A stretch of 64,000 bases of DNA from the NCBI RefSeq assembly GCF_018982965.1, contig NZ_JACBYP010000020.1, positions 1 through 64,000 of the forward strand, written 5' to 3'. The DNA is from Streptomyces mayonensis (GTDB taxonomy: Bacteria; Actinomycetota; Actinomycetes; Streptomycetales; Streptomycetaceae). The translations under genes and the position numbers were made by a program. This document shows, piece by piece, positions 26,628 to 34,490 of this stretch (the first letter of the stretch is position 1; every line of letters starts with the position of its first letter). Under the pieces are notes generated by a model. That model was not told where the DNA came from and ran no database searches. It worked only from the letters and a program-made list of their open reading frames with translations.

Positions 26628-27902
26628 ATGCCGAGCACCAGCCGTGTCCCGGGTCTGAGGGACCTGTCCGTCGAAGACCGCCGCAGGACCGTCGCCCAGT
26701 CAGCCGGCGTCGATCCGGACCGCCTCGCCGCCTTCGCGCCGCAGTACGGTCTCGGCCTGGACCTGGCCGATCACATGATCGAGAACGTGGTCGGCGTCAT
26801 GGCGCTGCCCGTGGGAGTGGCGACCAACTTCGTCGTCAACGGCCGGGAGGTGCTCGTGCCGATGGCCACGGAGGAGGCCTCGGTGGTCGCCGCCGCCTCC
26901 AACTCCGCGAAGGTGGCACGCGCCCACGGCGGATTCTTCACCTCCTCCACCGCTCCGGTCATGCAGGCCCAGGTGCAGATCGTCGGGGTCCGCGATCCCG
27001 AGGCCGGCCGGGTCCGGCTGCTCGAGGCGCGCGAGGAGCTGATGGAACTGGCCGACGCCCAGGACCCCAAGCTGGTCGAGTTCGGCGGCGGGGTCCGCGA
27101 CATCTCGGTCCGGGTGGTGCCCTCCCGCGCCGGCACCTACGTGGTCGCCCACCTCCAGGTCGACGTCCGCGACGCGATGGGGGCCAACGCGGTCAACACC
27201 ATGGCCGAGGCGGTCGCCGACCGGGCGGGGGAGATCGCGGGCGGCCGTGCGCTGCTGCGCATCCTGACCAACAAGGCCGACCTCCGCCTCGCCCGGGCGC
27301 GGGCGGTCTTCGACGCCGGGGCGCTCGGCGGGCAGGCCGTGGCCGACGACATCGTGCACGCCGCGGCGCTGGCCGAGGCCGATTCGTACCGGGCCGCCAC
27401 CCACAACAAGGGCATCATGAACGGCATCTCCGCCGTCGTGCTCGCCACCGGCAACGACACCCGCGCGGTCGAGTCCGGCGCCCACTCCCACGCCCTCTCC
27501 CCGGACGGGCGCTACACCTCGCTGTCCCGGTTCGAGAAGGACGCCGACGGGAACATCGTCGGAACGCTCGAACTGCCCATGCCCGTCGGCCTGGTGGGCG
27601 GTGCGACGAGGCTGCACCCCGTGGCGCAGGCCGCGGTCGCCCTGCTCGGCGTCACCACCGCGGCCGACCTCGCGGAGATCGTCGTCGCCGTCGGGCTGGC
27701 GCAGAACTTCGGCGCGGTGCGGGCCCTGGCCACCGAGGGCATCCAGCGCGGGCACATGTCCCTGCACGCCCGCAACGTGGCGCTGACCGCGGGCGCGACG
27801 GCCGAGGAGGCCCCCGCCGTCGTCGCCCGGCTCGTCGCGGACCGGCAGGTCCGTGCCGACCACGCCGAGCGGATCCTCGCCGAACTGCGGGCCGGCCGCT
27901 GA
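26628..27902 (+). CDS. mvaA: Hydroxymethylglutaryl-CoA reductase, degradative (class II) type
   Basis: 424 residues, ATG 26628 behind GGAGGG. Length and motifs match class II HMG-CoA reductases such as Pseudomonas mevalonii MvaA (428 residues): TEEASVVAAASN (catalytic Glu, 82/83), THNKGIMNGI (Lys), GNDTRAVESGAH (Asp) and LHARNVAL (His). In the class II direction it oxidises mevalonate to HMG-CoA with NAD(P); class II enzymes can also act in biosynthesis. No mevalonate-pathway kinases are nearby and HMG-CoA lyase follows, so catabolism is likely. It starts the operon with the SMP-30 and lyase genes, which lie downstream of a 14-bp tandem repeat block. Confidence 0.94.
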   Translation: MPSTSRVPGLRDLSVEDRRRTVAQSAGVDPDRLAAFAPQYGLGLDLADHMIENVVGVMALPVGVATNFVVNGREVLVPMATEEASVVAAASNSAKVARAHGGFFTSSTAPVMQAQVQIVGVRDPEAGRVRLLEAREELMELADAQDPKLVEFGGGVRDISVRVVPSRAGTYVVAHLQVDVRDAMGANAVNTMAEAVADRAGEIAGGRALLRILTNKADLRLARARAVFDAGALGGQAVADDIVHAAALAEADSYRAATHNKGIMNGISAVVLATGNDTRAVESGAHSHALSPDGRYTSLSRFEKDADGNIVGTLELPMPVGLVGGATRLHPVAQAAVALLGVTTAADLAEIVVAVGLAQNFGAVRALATEGIQRGHMSLHARNVALTAGATAEEAPAVVARLVADRQVRADHAERILAELRAGR

Positions 27903-27938
27903 ACCGCAGCCGAAGGCGGCCGCCGCGTTCCCCCGGTT

Positions 27939-28078
27939 CCGAGTCCGATGCTCCGAGTCCGATGCTCCGAGTCCGATGCTCCGAGTCCGGCGATCCGAGT
28001 CCGATGCTCCGAGTCCGATGCTCCGAGTCCGGCGATCCGAGTCCGATGCTCCGAGTCCTGTGGTCCGAGTCCTGTGGT
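27939..28078. repeat. Ten tandem 14-bp repeats between the HMG-CoA reductase and lactonase genes
   Basis: The unit is CCGAGTCCGATGCT. Copies start at 27939, 27953, 27967, 27981, 27995, 28009, 28023, 28037, 28051 and 28065. Copies 4 and 7 end GGCGAT; copies 9 and 10 have CCTGTGGT in place of CCGATGCT. Fourteen is not a multiple of three, so the block is not a coding repeat. It lies 37 bp after one stop and ends about 50 bp before the next start. Confidence 0.9.
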
Positions 28079-28130
28079 CCCGAGGCCGATGGTTCCCGAG
28101 TCCCGTCCGACAACGCTCATGGAGTCGCAC

Positions 28131-29078
28131 ATGACCACCCCGTCCGGCCGAGAGGCCGTACCCCCTGCCCCCGCCCCTGTCACCGCCGACACCGTGCTCG
28201 ACGGACTGCACTTCGCCGAGTCCCCGAGTGCCGGACCCGACGGCGCGCTCTACGTCTCGGACTTCTACGACCACGCGGTGCTGCGGATCGACCCGCGGAC
28301 CTGGCGGGCCGAGCGCTGGGCCGAGGTGCCGGGACAGCCCTCCGGTCTGGGCTGGCTGCCCGACGGGCGGCTGCTCGTGGTGTCCATGAGGGACCGCAGG
28401 CTGCTGCGCCGCGAGGCCGACGGCACCCTGGTCACCCACGCCGACCTCGCCGCCGCGACCGCGGGCGCGGCCAACGACATGTACGTCGACCCCCTGGGCC
28501 GGGCCTGGGTCGGGGACTTCGGGTTCGACTTCTACGGGCTGCTGGAGCGGAACCCCGACGCCGATCCGCTCTTCGGGCCCGACGCCGATCCGCCGGCCGC
28601 CCGCCTGACCCGGGTGGACCCCGACGGCACGGTCGCCACCGTCGCGCACGGCCTGCGGTTCCCCAACGGCACGACCGTCCTCCCGGACGGGACGCTCGTC
28701 GTGGCGGAGACGGTCGGCGGCTGCCTCACCGCCTTCACGGTGACGGAGGACGGCGAACTGACCGGACGGCAGGTGTGGGCGGACCTGTCGTCGGCCGGCC
28801 TCCGGGGCGGGCGCATCCTCCCGGACGGCATCGCCCGCGCCGACGGCGACCGCGTGTGGGTCTCCGACCCCACCGCGGGCGGGGCGTCCCGCGTCGTACG
28901 GGGCGGTGCGGTCGACGCACGCGTACGCACCTCGCAGCCGTGCTTCGCCGTCGGGGTACTGCCCACCCGGCCCGCCACCGTCGTCTGCTGCACGGCCGCC
29001 ACGTCCAACCCGACCACGGCCGCCGCACGCCGCACCGGCCGCATCGAGACCGCCCACGTACCGGAGGCCGCCGGATGA
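28131..29078 (+). CDS. SMP-30/gluconolactonase family lactonase
   Basis: 315 residues from ATG 28131, with GGAG upstream; an ATG four codons earlier is possible. The fold is a six-bladed propeller with the calcium-site motifs LHFAESPSAGPDGALYVSDF (Glu), GAANDMYVDPLGRAWVGDFG (Asn), LRFPNGTTVLPDG and RILPDGIARADGDRVWVSDP (Asp). Family members hydrolyse lactones such as gluconolactone or regucalcin substrates. Between the HMG-CoA reductase and lyase genes, mevalonolactone is a logical substrate, which would supply mevalonate. The stop overlaps the HMG-CoA lyase start by four bases, so the two are translationally coupled. Confidence 0.9.
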   Translation: MTTPSGREAVPPAPAPVTADTVLDGLHFAESPSAGPDGALYVSDFYDHAVLRIDPRTWRAERWAEVPGQPSGLGWLPDGRLLVVSMRDRRLLRREADGTLVTHADLAAATAGAANDMYVDPLGRAWVGDFGFDFYGLLERNPDADPLFGPDADPPAARLTRVDPDGTVATVAHGLRFPNGTTVLPDGTLVVAETVGGCLTAFTVTEDGELTGRQVWADLSSAGLRGGRILPDGIARADGDRVWVSDPTAGGASRVVRGGAVDARVRTSQPCFAVGVLPTRPATVVCCTAATSNPTTAAARRTGRIETAHVPEAAG

Positions 29079-30004
29079 ACCACTACGGCACCGACCCGCT
29101 GCCGGGGCTCCCCGCGCGCGTCACCGTCTGCGAGGTCGGCCCGCGCGACGGGCTGCAGAACGAGTCGGAACTCGTACCGACGGACGTCAAGGCCGAGTTC
29201 GTGGAGCGCCTCGTCGACGCCGGCCACCGTGTCGTCGAGACCACCAGCCTCGTCCACCCGCGCTGGGTGCCCCAGCTCGCCGACGCCGAGGACCTGCTGC
29301 ACCGCGTCGCGCGGAGGCCGGGCGTGCGCTACCCGGTGCTGGTCCCCAACCGGCGCGGTCTGGACCGGGCCCTGGACCTCGGAGTGGAGGACATCGCGGT
29401 CTTCGGCTCGGCCACCGAGAGCTTCGCCACGGCCAACCTCAACCGCACCGTCGCCGAGTCCCTGGAGATGTTCGCCCCGGTCGTCGCCCGTGCGCGCGGC
29501 GCCGGGATGCGCGTCCGGGGCTACCTGTCCATGTGCTGGGGCGACCCCTGGGAGGGCGCGGTGCCCCCGGCCCAGGTCGTCTCGGTGGCCACCCGCATGC
29601 TCCGGCTGGGCTGCACCGAGCTGAGCCTCGGCGACACCATCGGCGTCGCCACCCCCGGGCGCGTCGCGGCCCTGCTGGACGCGCTCGCCGCCGCCGGCGT
29701 GACGGCCGACCGCATCGCCGTGCACTTCCACGACACCTACGGGCAGGCCCTCTCCAACACCCTGGTCGCCCTCCGGCACGGTGTCACGACCGTCGACGCC
29801 TCCGCCGGCGGTCTCGGCGGCTGCCCCTACGCCAAGTCCGCCACCGGCAACCTGGCCACCGAGGACCTGCTGTGGCAGCTGGCGGGGCTCGGCATCCACA
29901 CCGGCGTCGACCTCGGCAGGCTCGCCGAGACCAGCGCGTGGCTCGCCACCCGCCTCGGCCGGCCCAGCCCCGCCCGCACGGTCCGCGCCCTCACCGGAAC
30001 CTGA
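29075..30004 (+). CDS. mvaB: Hydroxymethylglutaryl-CoA lyase
   Basis: 309 residues. ATG 29075 overlaps the lactonase stop (ATGA). The family is clear: VCEVGPRDGLQNES at the N terminus, HFHDTYGQALSN with the metal-binding His residues, and the signature GLGGCPYAKSATGNLATEDLL with catalytic Cys250. It cleaves HMG-CoA to acetyl-CoA and acetoacetate, the last step of both leucine and mevalonate breakdown. No isovaleryl-CoA dehydrogenase or methylcrotonyl-CoA carboxylase genes are present, so the substrate is more likely from mevalonate or HMG than from leucine. Confidence 0.95.
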   Translation: MNHYGTDPLPGLPARVTVCEVGPRDGLQNESELVPTDVKAEFVERLVDAGHRVVETTSLVHPRWVPQLADAEDLLHRVARRPGVRYPVLVPNRRGLDRALDLGVEDIAVFGSATESFATANLNRTVAESLEMFAPVVARARGAGMRVRGYLSMCWGDPWEGAVPPAQVVSVATRMLRLGCTELSLGDTIGVATPGRVAALLDALAAAGVTADRIAVHFHDTYGQALSNTLVALRHGVTTVDASAGGLGGCPYAKSATGNLATEDLLWQLAGLGIHTGVDLGRLAETSAWLATRLGRPSPARTVRALTGT

Positions 30005-30150
30005 GCCCGCACGTCCCGTGCTCGTGCCGGTGCCGGTACCGGCACGAGCACCGGCGGAACGCTCCACCCGCGCCGCGCACCGGAGAGCGCGCCGGTGCAC
30101 CGGAGAGCACGCCGACGAACCGGAGAGCGTGGCGGCACACCCCACCGCCG

Positions 30151-31068
30151 TCACCCGGCCCTCGGACGTTCCGCGCGGCTCCCCGGCTTCCTGCCGCCGT
30201 CGTTGGCCGTCAGCCAGTCCGACAGTTCACGCATGACGGCGTCGATCTCGGCGTGCGCGTAGTGGTCGGGGTCCCACCCGGCGTACAGGGAGATGGACAG
30301 CGGACGCCCCAGGACGGTCAGCACACGGCTGCGCAGGTCGAACTGCGGATGGTCGACGACGACACAGACGCCGTGGCCCGCGGCGGCCAGAGCCTGGGCC
30401 ATCGCCTCCGACTGCGGTTCGAAAGCGGGCCGCAGCGGGGTGCCCTGCTCGTACAGGGCGGTGTCGAGTGTGCGGCGCACGGCGCTGGAGCGGCCGCTGA
30501 CGATGAGGGGGTGGCCGAGCAGGTCCGCCAGCTCCAGGTCGCCGCCCTCCGCGGCCAGGGCATGGCCCTCGGGCATCTGGACGCTGATCCTGCGACCGCC
30601 GCCCAGACGCCGCGCGGCCATCCCGCCGGGCGGCGGACTGGTGGAGATGCCGATGTCGACCTCTCCCGCCGTCAACCGGTCGTAGACCTGGTCGGGCTCG
30701 CACCCGCGCGCGTCGGAGAAGGGGCCGCCGAGCTCCGCGACGAACGGCGCCATGACGTGGGTGATCGTGGAGGCGGGGCAGGCCACCCGGAACTGCAGCG
30801 CGCTCCGTCCCGAGACGGCCCTGAGCAGTTCCGTGCCGCGGGCCGCGCGCAGGGTGAGGTCGCGGGCGACGGGCACGAAACGGCGTCCGGCCGCCGTGAG
30901 TTCCACCCCCGCCGCGCTCCGCCTGAGCAGCTCCGCGCCCAGCTCCCGCTCCAGGGAGCGCAACTGCCGGGAGACGGAGGGCTGGGCCACGTGCACGCGC
31001 GCGGCGGCGGCCGTCATCGAGCCGGTGTCGACCACGGCCAGGAAGTACCGCAGCACCCGCAGTTCCAT
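30151..31068 (-). CDS. LysR-family transcriptional regulator
   Basis: 305 residues, ATG 31068 with GGAGG upstream. The N-terminal winged helix is classical: MELRVLRYFLAVVDTGSMTAAAARVHVAQPSVSRQLRSLERELG. The rest is the periplasmic-binding-like effector domain. It is divergent from the MHS transporter and amidohydrolase genes, which it most likely controls in response to their substrate. Five 21-bp repeats lie between the two starts. Confidence 0.95.
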   Translation of the reverse strand: MELRVLRYFLAVVDTGSMTAAAARVHVAQPSVSRQLRSLERELGAELLRRSAAGVELTAAGRRFVPVARDLTLRAARGTELLRAVSGRSALQFRVACPASTITHVMAPFVAELGGPFSDARGCEPDQVYDRLTAGEVDIGISTSPPPGGMAARRLGGGRRISVQMPEGHALAAEGGDLELADLLGHPLIVSGRSSAVRRTLDTALYEQGTPLRPAFEPQSEAMAQALAAAGHGVCVVVDHPQFDLRSRVLTVLGRPLSISLYAGWDPDHYAHAEIDAVMRELSDWLTANDGGRKPGSRAERPRAG

Positions 31069-31095
31069 CGCCCCTCCGTCATCCCTCGTGCGGAC

Positions 31096-31200
31096 CCGCC
31101 GTGCCCGGTCGCGTATCCGCCGTGCCCGGTCGCGTATCCGCCGTGCCCGGTCGCGTATCCGCCGTGCCCGGTCGCGGACCCGCCGTGCCCGGTCGCGGAT
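31096..31200. repeat. Five tandem 21-bp repeats in a divergent promoter region
   Basis: Copies start at 31096, 31117, 31138, 31159 and 31180; each begins CCGCCGTGCCCGGTCGCG. The first three end TAT, the fourth GAC and the fifth GAT. They lie 27 bp from the LysR start and 200 bp from the transporter start. Twenty-one bp is two helical turns, so equal faces of the helix are shown in each copy, a layout suited to cooperative protein binding. The rest of the spacer (31201-31400) holds no gene. Confidence 0.85.
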
Positions 31201-31400
31201 CCGTCATGCCTCGCGCGTATGGGAGTACAGCTCAGAAGGTACTGGACCGTATGGCCTCTCGGCTACGAGACTGTGGCCGACCGGACAACGCCGTTCGAAC
31301 GGGCACCCGCAGTGCCGCGGTCAGCGCAGGGTCCCTCGACTCCCTCGCGTCGCGCACAGGTCGAATCCACCGGTACCGCCGCTCATCCCCGGAGTTCACC

Positions 31401-32738
31401 ATGCCCCAGACCGACACCTCCGCCGGCCCCAACGCCAGACGCGCCACCACGGCGTCGTTCGTCGGAACCGCCGTCGAGTGGTACGACTTCTACATCTACG
31501 GCACCGCCACCGCCCTCGTGTTCGGCAAGCTCTTCTTCCCGAGTGCCGACGCCGCCACCGGCACCCTCGCGGCCTTCGCCACCTTCTGGGTCGGCTTCCT
31601 CGCCCGTCCGCTCGGCGGCCTGATCTTCGGTCACCTGGGGGACCGGGTGGGACGCAAGAACGTACTGGTGACCACGCTGCTGCTGATGGGCACCGCCACC
31701 ACCCTCATCGGCCTGCTGCCCACCCACGCGAGCATCGGCGTCGCCGCACCGATCCTGCTGGTGCTGCTGCGGGCCGTCCAGGGCATCGCGGTCGGCGGCG
31801 AATGGGGCGGCGCCGTCCTGATGGCCACCGAGAACGCCGAGCACAAGCGCCGCGGCGTCGCGGGCATGTGGGTGCAGCAGGGGTCACCGGCCGGATCGAT
31901 CCTGGCCACCCTCGTCTTCATCGCCGTGGGCCGGCTGCCCGACGACGCCTTCATGTCGTGGGGCTGGCGCGTGCCCTTCCTGCTCTCCGCCCTCCTGGTC
32001 GCCATCGGTCTGGTCATCCGGCTGAAGGTGCCCGAGTCCGCCGACTTCCAGGCCGCGAAGCGGCAGGAGGCCACCACCCCGAAGATCCCCGTGGTCGAAC
32101 TGCTGCGCACCTCCTGGCCCCTGGTCCTGCTCGGTGTCGGCGCCAGCGCCATGGGCATCTCCTCCGCCTACTTCACCAACACCTTCGTCCTGTCCTGGGC
32201 CACCAGCGACCTGGGCGTGCACCGGCAGACCATGCTCGACATCCTGCTCGTCCTCGCCGTCCTGCAGTTCCTGTGGCAGCCCCTCGCGGCGCTGCTGGCC
32301 CAGCGCGTGGGCGCCGTCCGGCTGATGGCGGGCGCCCTGATCGCCAACATCCTCGTCGCGGTGCCGATGTTCCTGCTGATCGCCACCCGCGACAGCACAC
32401 TGATCGGAGTCGGACTCGCCCTGGGCGTGCTGACCGGGTGCAGCTACTACGCGCTGCTGGCCGGCTTCCTGTCGCAGGCCTTTCCCGTCCGCGTCCGCTA
32501 CACCGGAGTGTCCCTGGCCTACCAGCTGTGCAGCACCGTCATCGGCGGCTCCACCCCGCTGATCGCCCAGTGGCTGCTCAACCGGGGCGGCGGGCACTGG
32601 CCGGTGGTCGGCTACTACATCACCCTCCTGCTGCTGACCACGGTCTGCGTACTGGGCCTGGCCCGGTACCGCGCCGGCCACCGCGACCCGGAGGGCACGG
32701 GTGCGCGGGAGACCGAAGGCCTGCCCACCGTCGCCTGA
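31401..32738 (+). CDS. MFS metabolite:H+ symporter (MHS/ShiA/ProP type)
   Basis: 445 residues from ATG 31401 (MPQTDTSAGPN) with GGAG upstream; the frame is open 100 codons further upstream through the repeats but has no start with support. It begins with the MHS signature FVGTAVEWYDFYIYGTATALVF and has FGHLGDRVGRKNVL between TM2 and TM3. About twelve membrane segments. Such carriers import dicarboxylates, shikimate, betaine or aromatic acids. The amidohydrolase 54 bp downstream suggests that the imported compound is then hydrolysed. Probably controlled by the divergent LysR protein. Confidence 0.92.
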   Translation: MPQTDTSAGPNARRATTASFVGTAVEWYDFYIYGTATALVFGKLFFPSADAATGTLAAFATFWVGFLARPLGGLIFGHLGDRVGRKNVLVTTLLLMGTATTLIGLLPTHASIGVAAPILLVLLRAVQGIAVGGEWGGAVLMATENAEHKRRGVAGMWVQQGSPAGSILATLVFIAVGRLPDDAFMSWGWRVPFLLSALLVAIGLVIRLKVPESADFQAAKRQEATTPKIPVVELLRTSWPLVLLGVGASAMGISSAYFTNTFVLSWATSDLGVHRQTMLDILLVLAVLQFLWQPLAALLAQRVGAVRLMAGALIANILVAVPMFLLIATRDSTLIGVGLALGVLTGCSYYALLAGFLSQAFPVRVRYTGVSLAYQLCSTVIGGSTPLIAQWLLNRGGGHWPVVGYYITLLLLTTVCVLGLARYRAGHRDPEGTGARETEGLPTVA

Positions 32739-32792
32739 CCGCGACCTCGCCACCCGTCGCCACCCGTCGTACCCCTCTTCACTAGGACCCTC

Positions 32793-34439
32793 ATGCACCT
32801 GGACGCGTTGTTCACCAACGGCCGCTTCACCACGCTCGACGCGGACCGCCCCACCGCCCGCACCGTCGGAGTCCTCGGGGGCCGCGTCGCCGGCCTCGAC
32901 GACGACGTCGCCGGATGCACCGCCGACCGTGTCCACGACCTGCACGGGGCTCCCGCCGTTCCCGGCTTCAACGACGCCCACCAGCACCTGAGCATGCGCG
33001 GCCGCCGGCTCCTCCAGCTCGACCTGCACGCCCGGGCCGTCCCGACCCTCGACGCCCTCTACACGGCGGTACGCGAACGGGCCGCCCGCCTCGGCCCCGA
33101 CGAGTGGCTCTTCGGCGCGGGCTACGACCAGAACAAGATCGGCGCCCACCCGACGGCGGAGGCCCTGGACGAGGCGGCGAAGGGCCGCCCGGTGTGGCTG
33201 GAGCACGTGTCCTGCCACATGGGCGTGGCCAGCACGGCGGCCTTCGCCCGCGCCGGCTTCACCGCCCGCACCGGCGTCCCCGACGTCGACGGCGGGCACG
33301 TGGAGCGCGACGCCGACGGCCGGGCGGCCGGCCTGCTCCAGGAGACGGCCCAGCACCTGGTCACCCGGGCGTTCCGCCCCACCCCGGTGGACTCGATCGT
33401 GGCTGCCATCGCGGCCGGCAACGACAAGGGGGTGACGGAGGGCATCACCAGCGTCACCGAACCGGGCATCGCCGCGGCCGACCACGTCGGGCACGGTCCG
33501 GCCGATCTGCACGCCTTCCACCGCGCCGTGGAGGAAGGCGCGCTGACCATCAGGACCACGGTCATGCCCTACATGACCGTCCTGCACGACGCGGGACCCG
33601 TCGGCGGCGGCGACACCTGGTTCGGACTCGACACGGGGCTGCGCAGCGGATTCGGCGACGACCGCCTGAAGATCGGCGCCACCAAGATCGCCACGGACGG
33701 CTCGCTGATCGGCCGCTCCGCGCACATGTGCTGCGGCTACCACGACGAGCCCGGCAACTCCGGCTTCCTGCTGTTCGACGAGGACCGCCTGCACTCCATG
33801 ATCACCGAGGCGCACCGGTGCGGCTGGCAGGTCGCCGCCCATGCGATCGGCGACGCGGCCATCGACGTCGTCCTGGACGCCTTCGAAGCCGCCCAGGCCG
33901 CGCATCCGCGCCCGGACGCGCGCCACCGCATCGAGCACTTCGCCGTCGCCTCCGACGAACAGGTCCGCCGCCTGGTCGGCAGCGGTGTGGTCCCCGTACC
34001 GCAGGGACGTTTCGTCTCCGAGATCGGCGACGGCATGATCACCGCGTTGGGTCCCGAGCGCGCCGCCCGCTGCTACCGGATGCGCAGCCTCCTGGACGCC
34101 GGAGCCGTGCTTCCCGGCAGCAGCGACGCGCCGGTCGCGCACGGCAGCCCCCTGCTGGGCATCCACGACATGGTCAACCGGCGCACCGCCGCCGGCGCTC
34201 CCCTGGCACCGGCCGAGGCGGTCACCGCCCGACAGGCGCTGTACGCGTACACGGTGGGCTCCGCCTACGCCGAGCACGCCGAGGACCGCAAGGGACGGCT
34301 CGCCCGCGGCATGCTGGCGGACTTCGCCGTCCTCTCGGACGACCTGCTGGCCGTCGACCCGCGGCGGATCGGCTCACTGTCCGTCGGGGCGACCGTCATC
34401 GGCGGCCGTGTGGTCCACGACGACGGCGCGCTGCGCTGA
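32793..34439 (+). CDS. YtcJ-like amidohydrolase
   Basis: 548 residues, ATG 32793 with AGGACC upstream. The metal-dependent amidohydrolase fold shows the HxH metal motif in PGFNDAHQHLSMRG, the later His in WQVAAHAIGDAAIDVVLDAF and RHRIEHFAVA, and Asp in PGSSDAPVAHGSPLLGIHD. YtcJ-like proteins hydrolyse N-formyl or N-acyl compounds (the best known acts on formamides of arylalkylamines). It probably forms an operon with the MHS transporter and is regulated by the divergent LysR gene. The actual substrate is unknown. Confidence 0.9.
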   Translation: MHLDALFTNGRFTTLDADRPTARTVGVLGGRVAGLDDDVAGCTADRVHDLHGAPAVPGFNDAHQHLSMRGRRLLQLDLHARAVPTLDALYTAVRERAARLGPDEWLFGAGYDQNKIGAHPTAEALDEAAKGRPVWLEHVSCHMGVASTAAFARAGFTARTGVPDVDGGHVERDADGRAAGLLQETAQHLVTRAFRPTPVDSIVAAIAAGNDKGVTEGITSVTEPGIAAADHVGHGPADLHAFHRAVEEGALTIRTTVMPYMTVLHDAGPVGGGDTWFGLDTGLRSGFGDDRLKIGATKIATDGSLIGRSAHMCCGYHDEPGNSGFLLFDEDRLHSMITEAHRCGWQVAAHAIGDAAIDVVLDAFEAAQAAHPRPDARHRIEHFAVASDEQVRRLVGSGVVPVPQGRFVSEIGDGMITALGPERAARCYRMRSLLDAGAVLPGSSDAPVAHGSPLLGIHDMVNRRTAAGAPLAPAEAVTARQALYAYTVGSAYAEHAEDRKGRLARGMLADFAVLSDDLLAVDPRRIGSLSVGATVIGGRVVHDDGALR

Positions 34440-34453
34440 CCGGACCGTTCGCC

Positions 34454-34489
34454 GGCCTGCCGTCGGGCCCACGGCGCCGGCGGCAGGCC
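34454..34489. terminator. Hairpin between convergent genes
   Basis: GGCCTGCCG (34454-34462) pairs perfectly with CGGCAGGCC (34481-34489) around an 18-base loop. It lies between the amidohydrolase stop (34439) and the kinase stop (34491), so it could end transcripts from both sides. Confidence 0.6.
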
Positions 34490-34490
34490 C

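Noticed and set aside
27939..28078. CRISPR array
   Set aside because: Units are head-to-tail without spacers and there are no cas genes. It is a simple tandem repeat.
27939..28130. Coding repeat or N-terminal extension of the lactonase
   Set aside because: A 14-bp unit shifts frame in each copy and the SMP-30 fold starts after ATG 28131.
31101..31400. N-terminal extension of the MHS transporter through the 21-bp repeats (VPGRVSA heptads)
   Set aside because: The heptapeptide repeat is just the 21-bp DNA repeat read in frame. ATG 31401 has its own ribosome binding site and starts directly before the family's first membrane segment.
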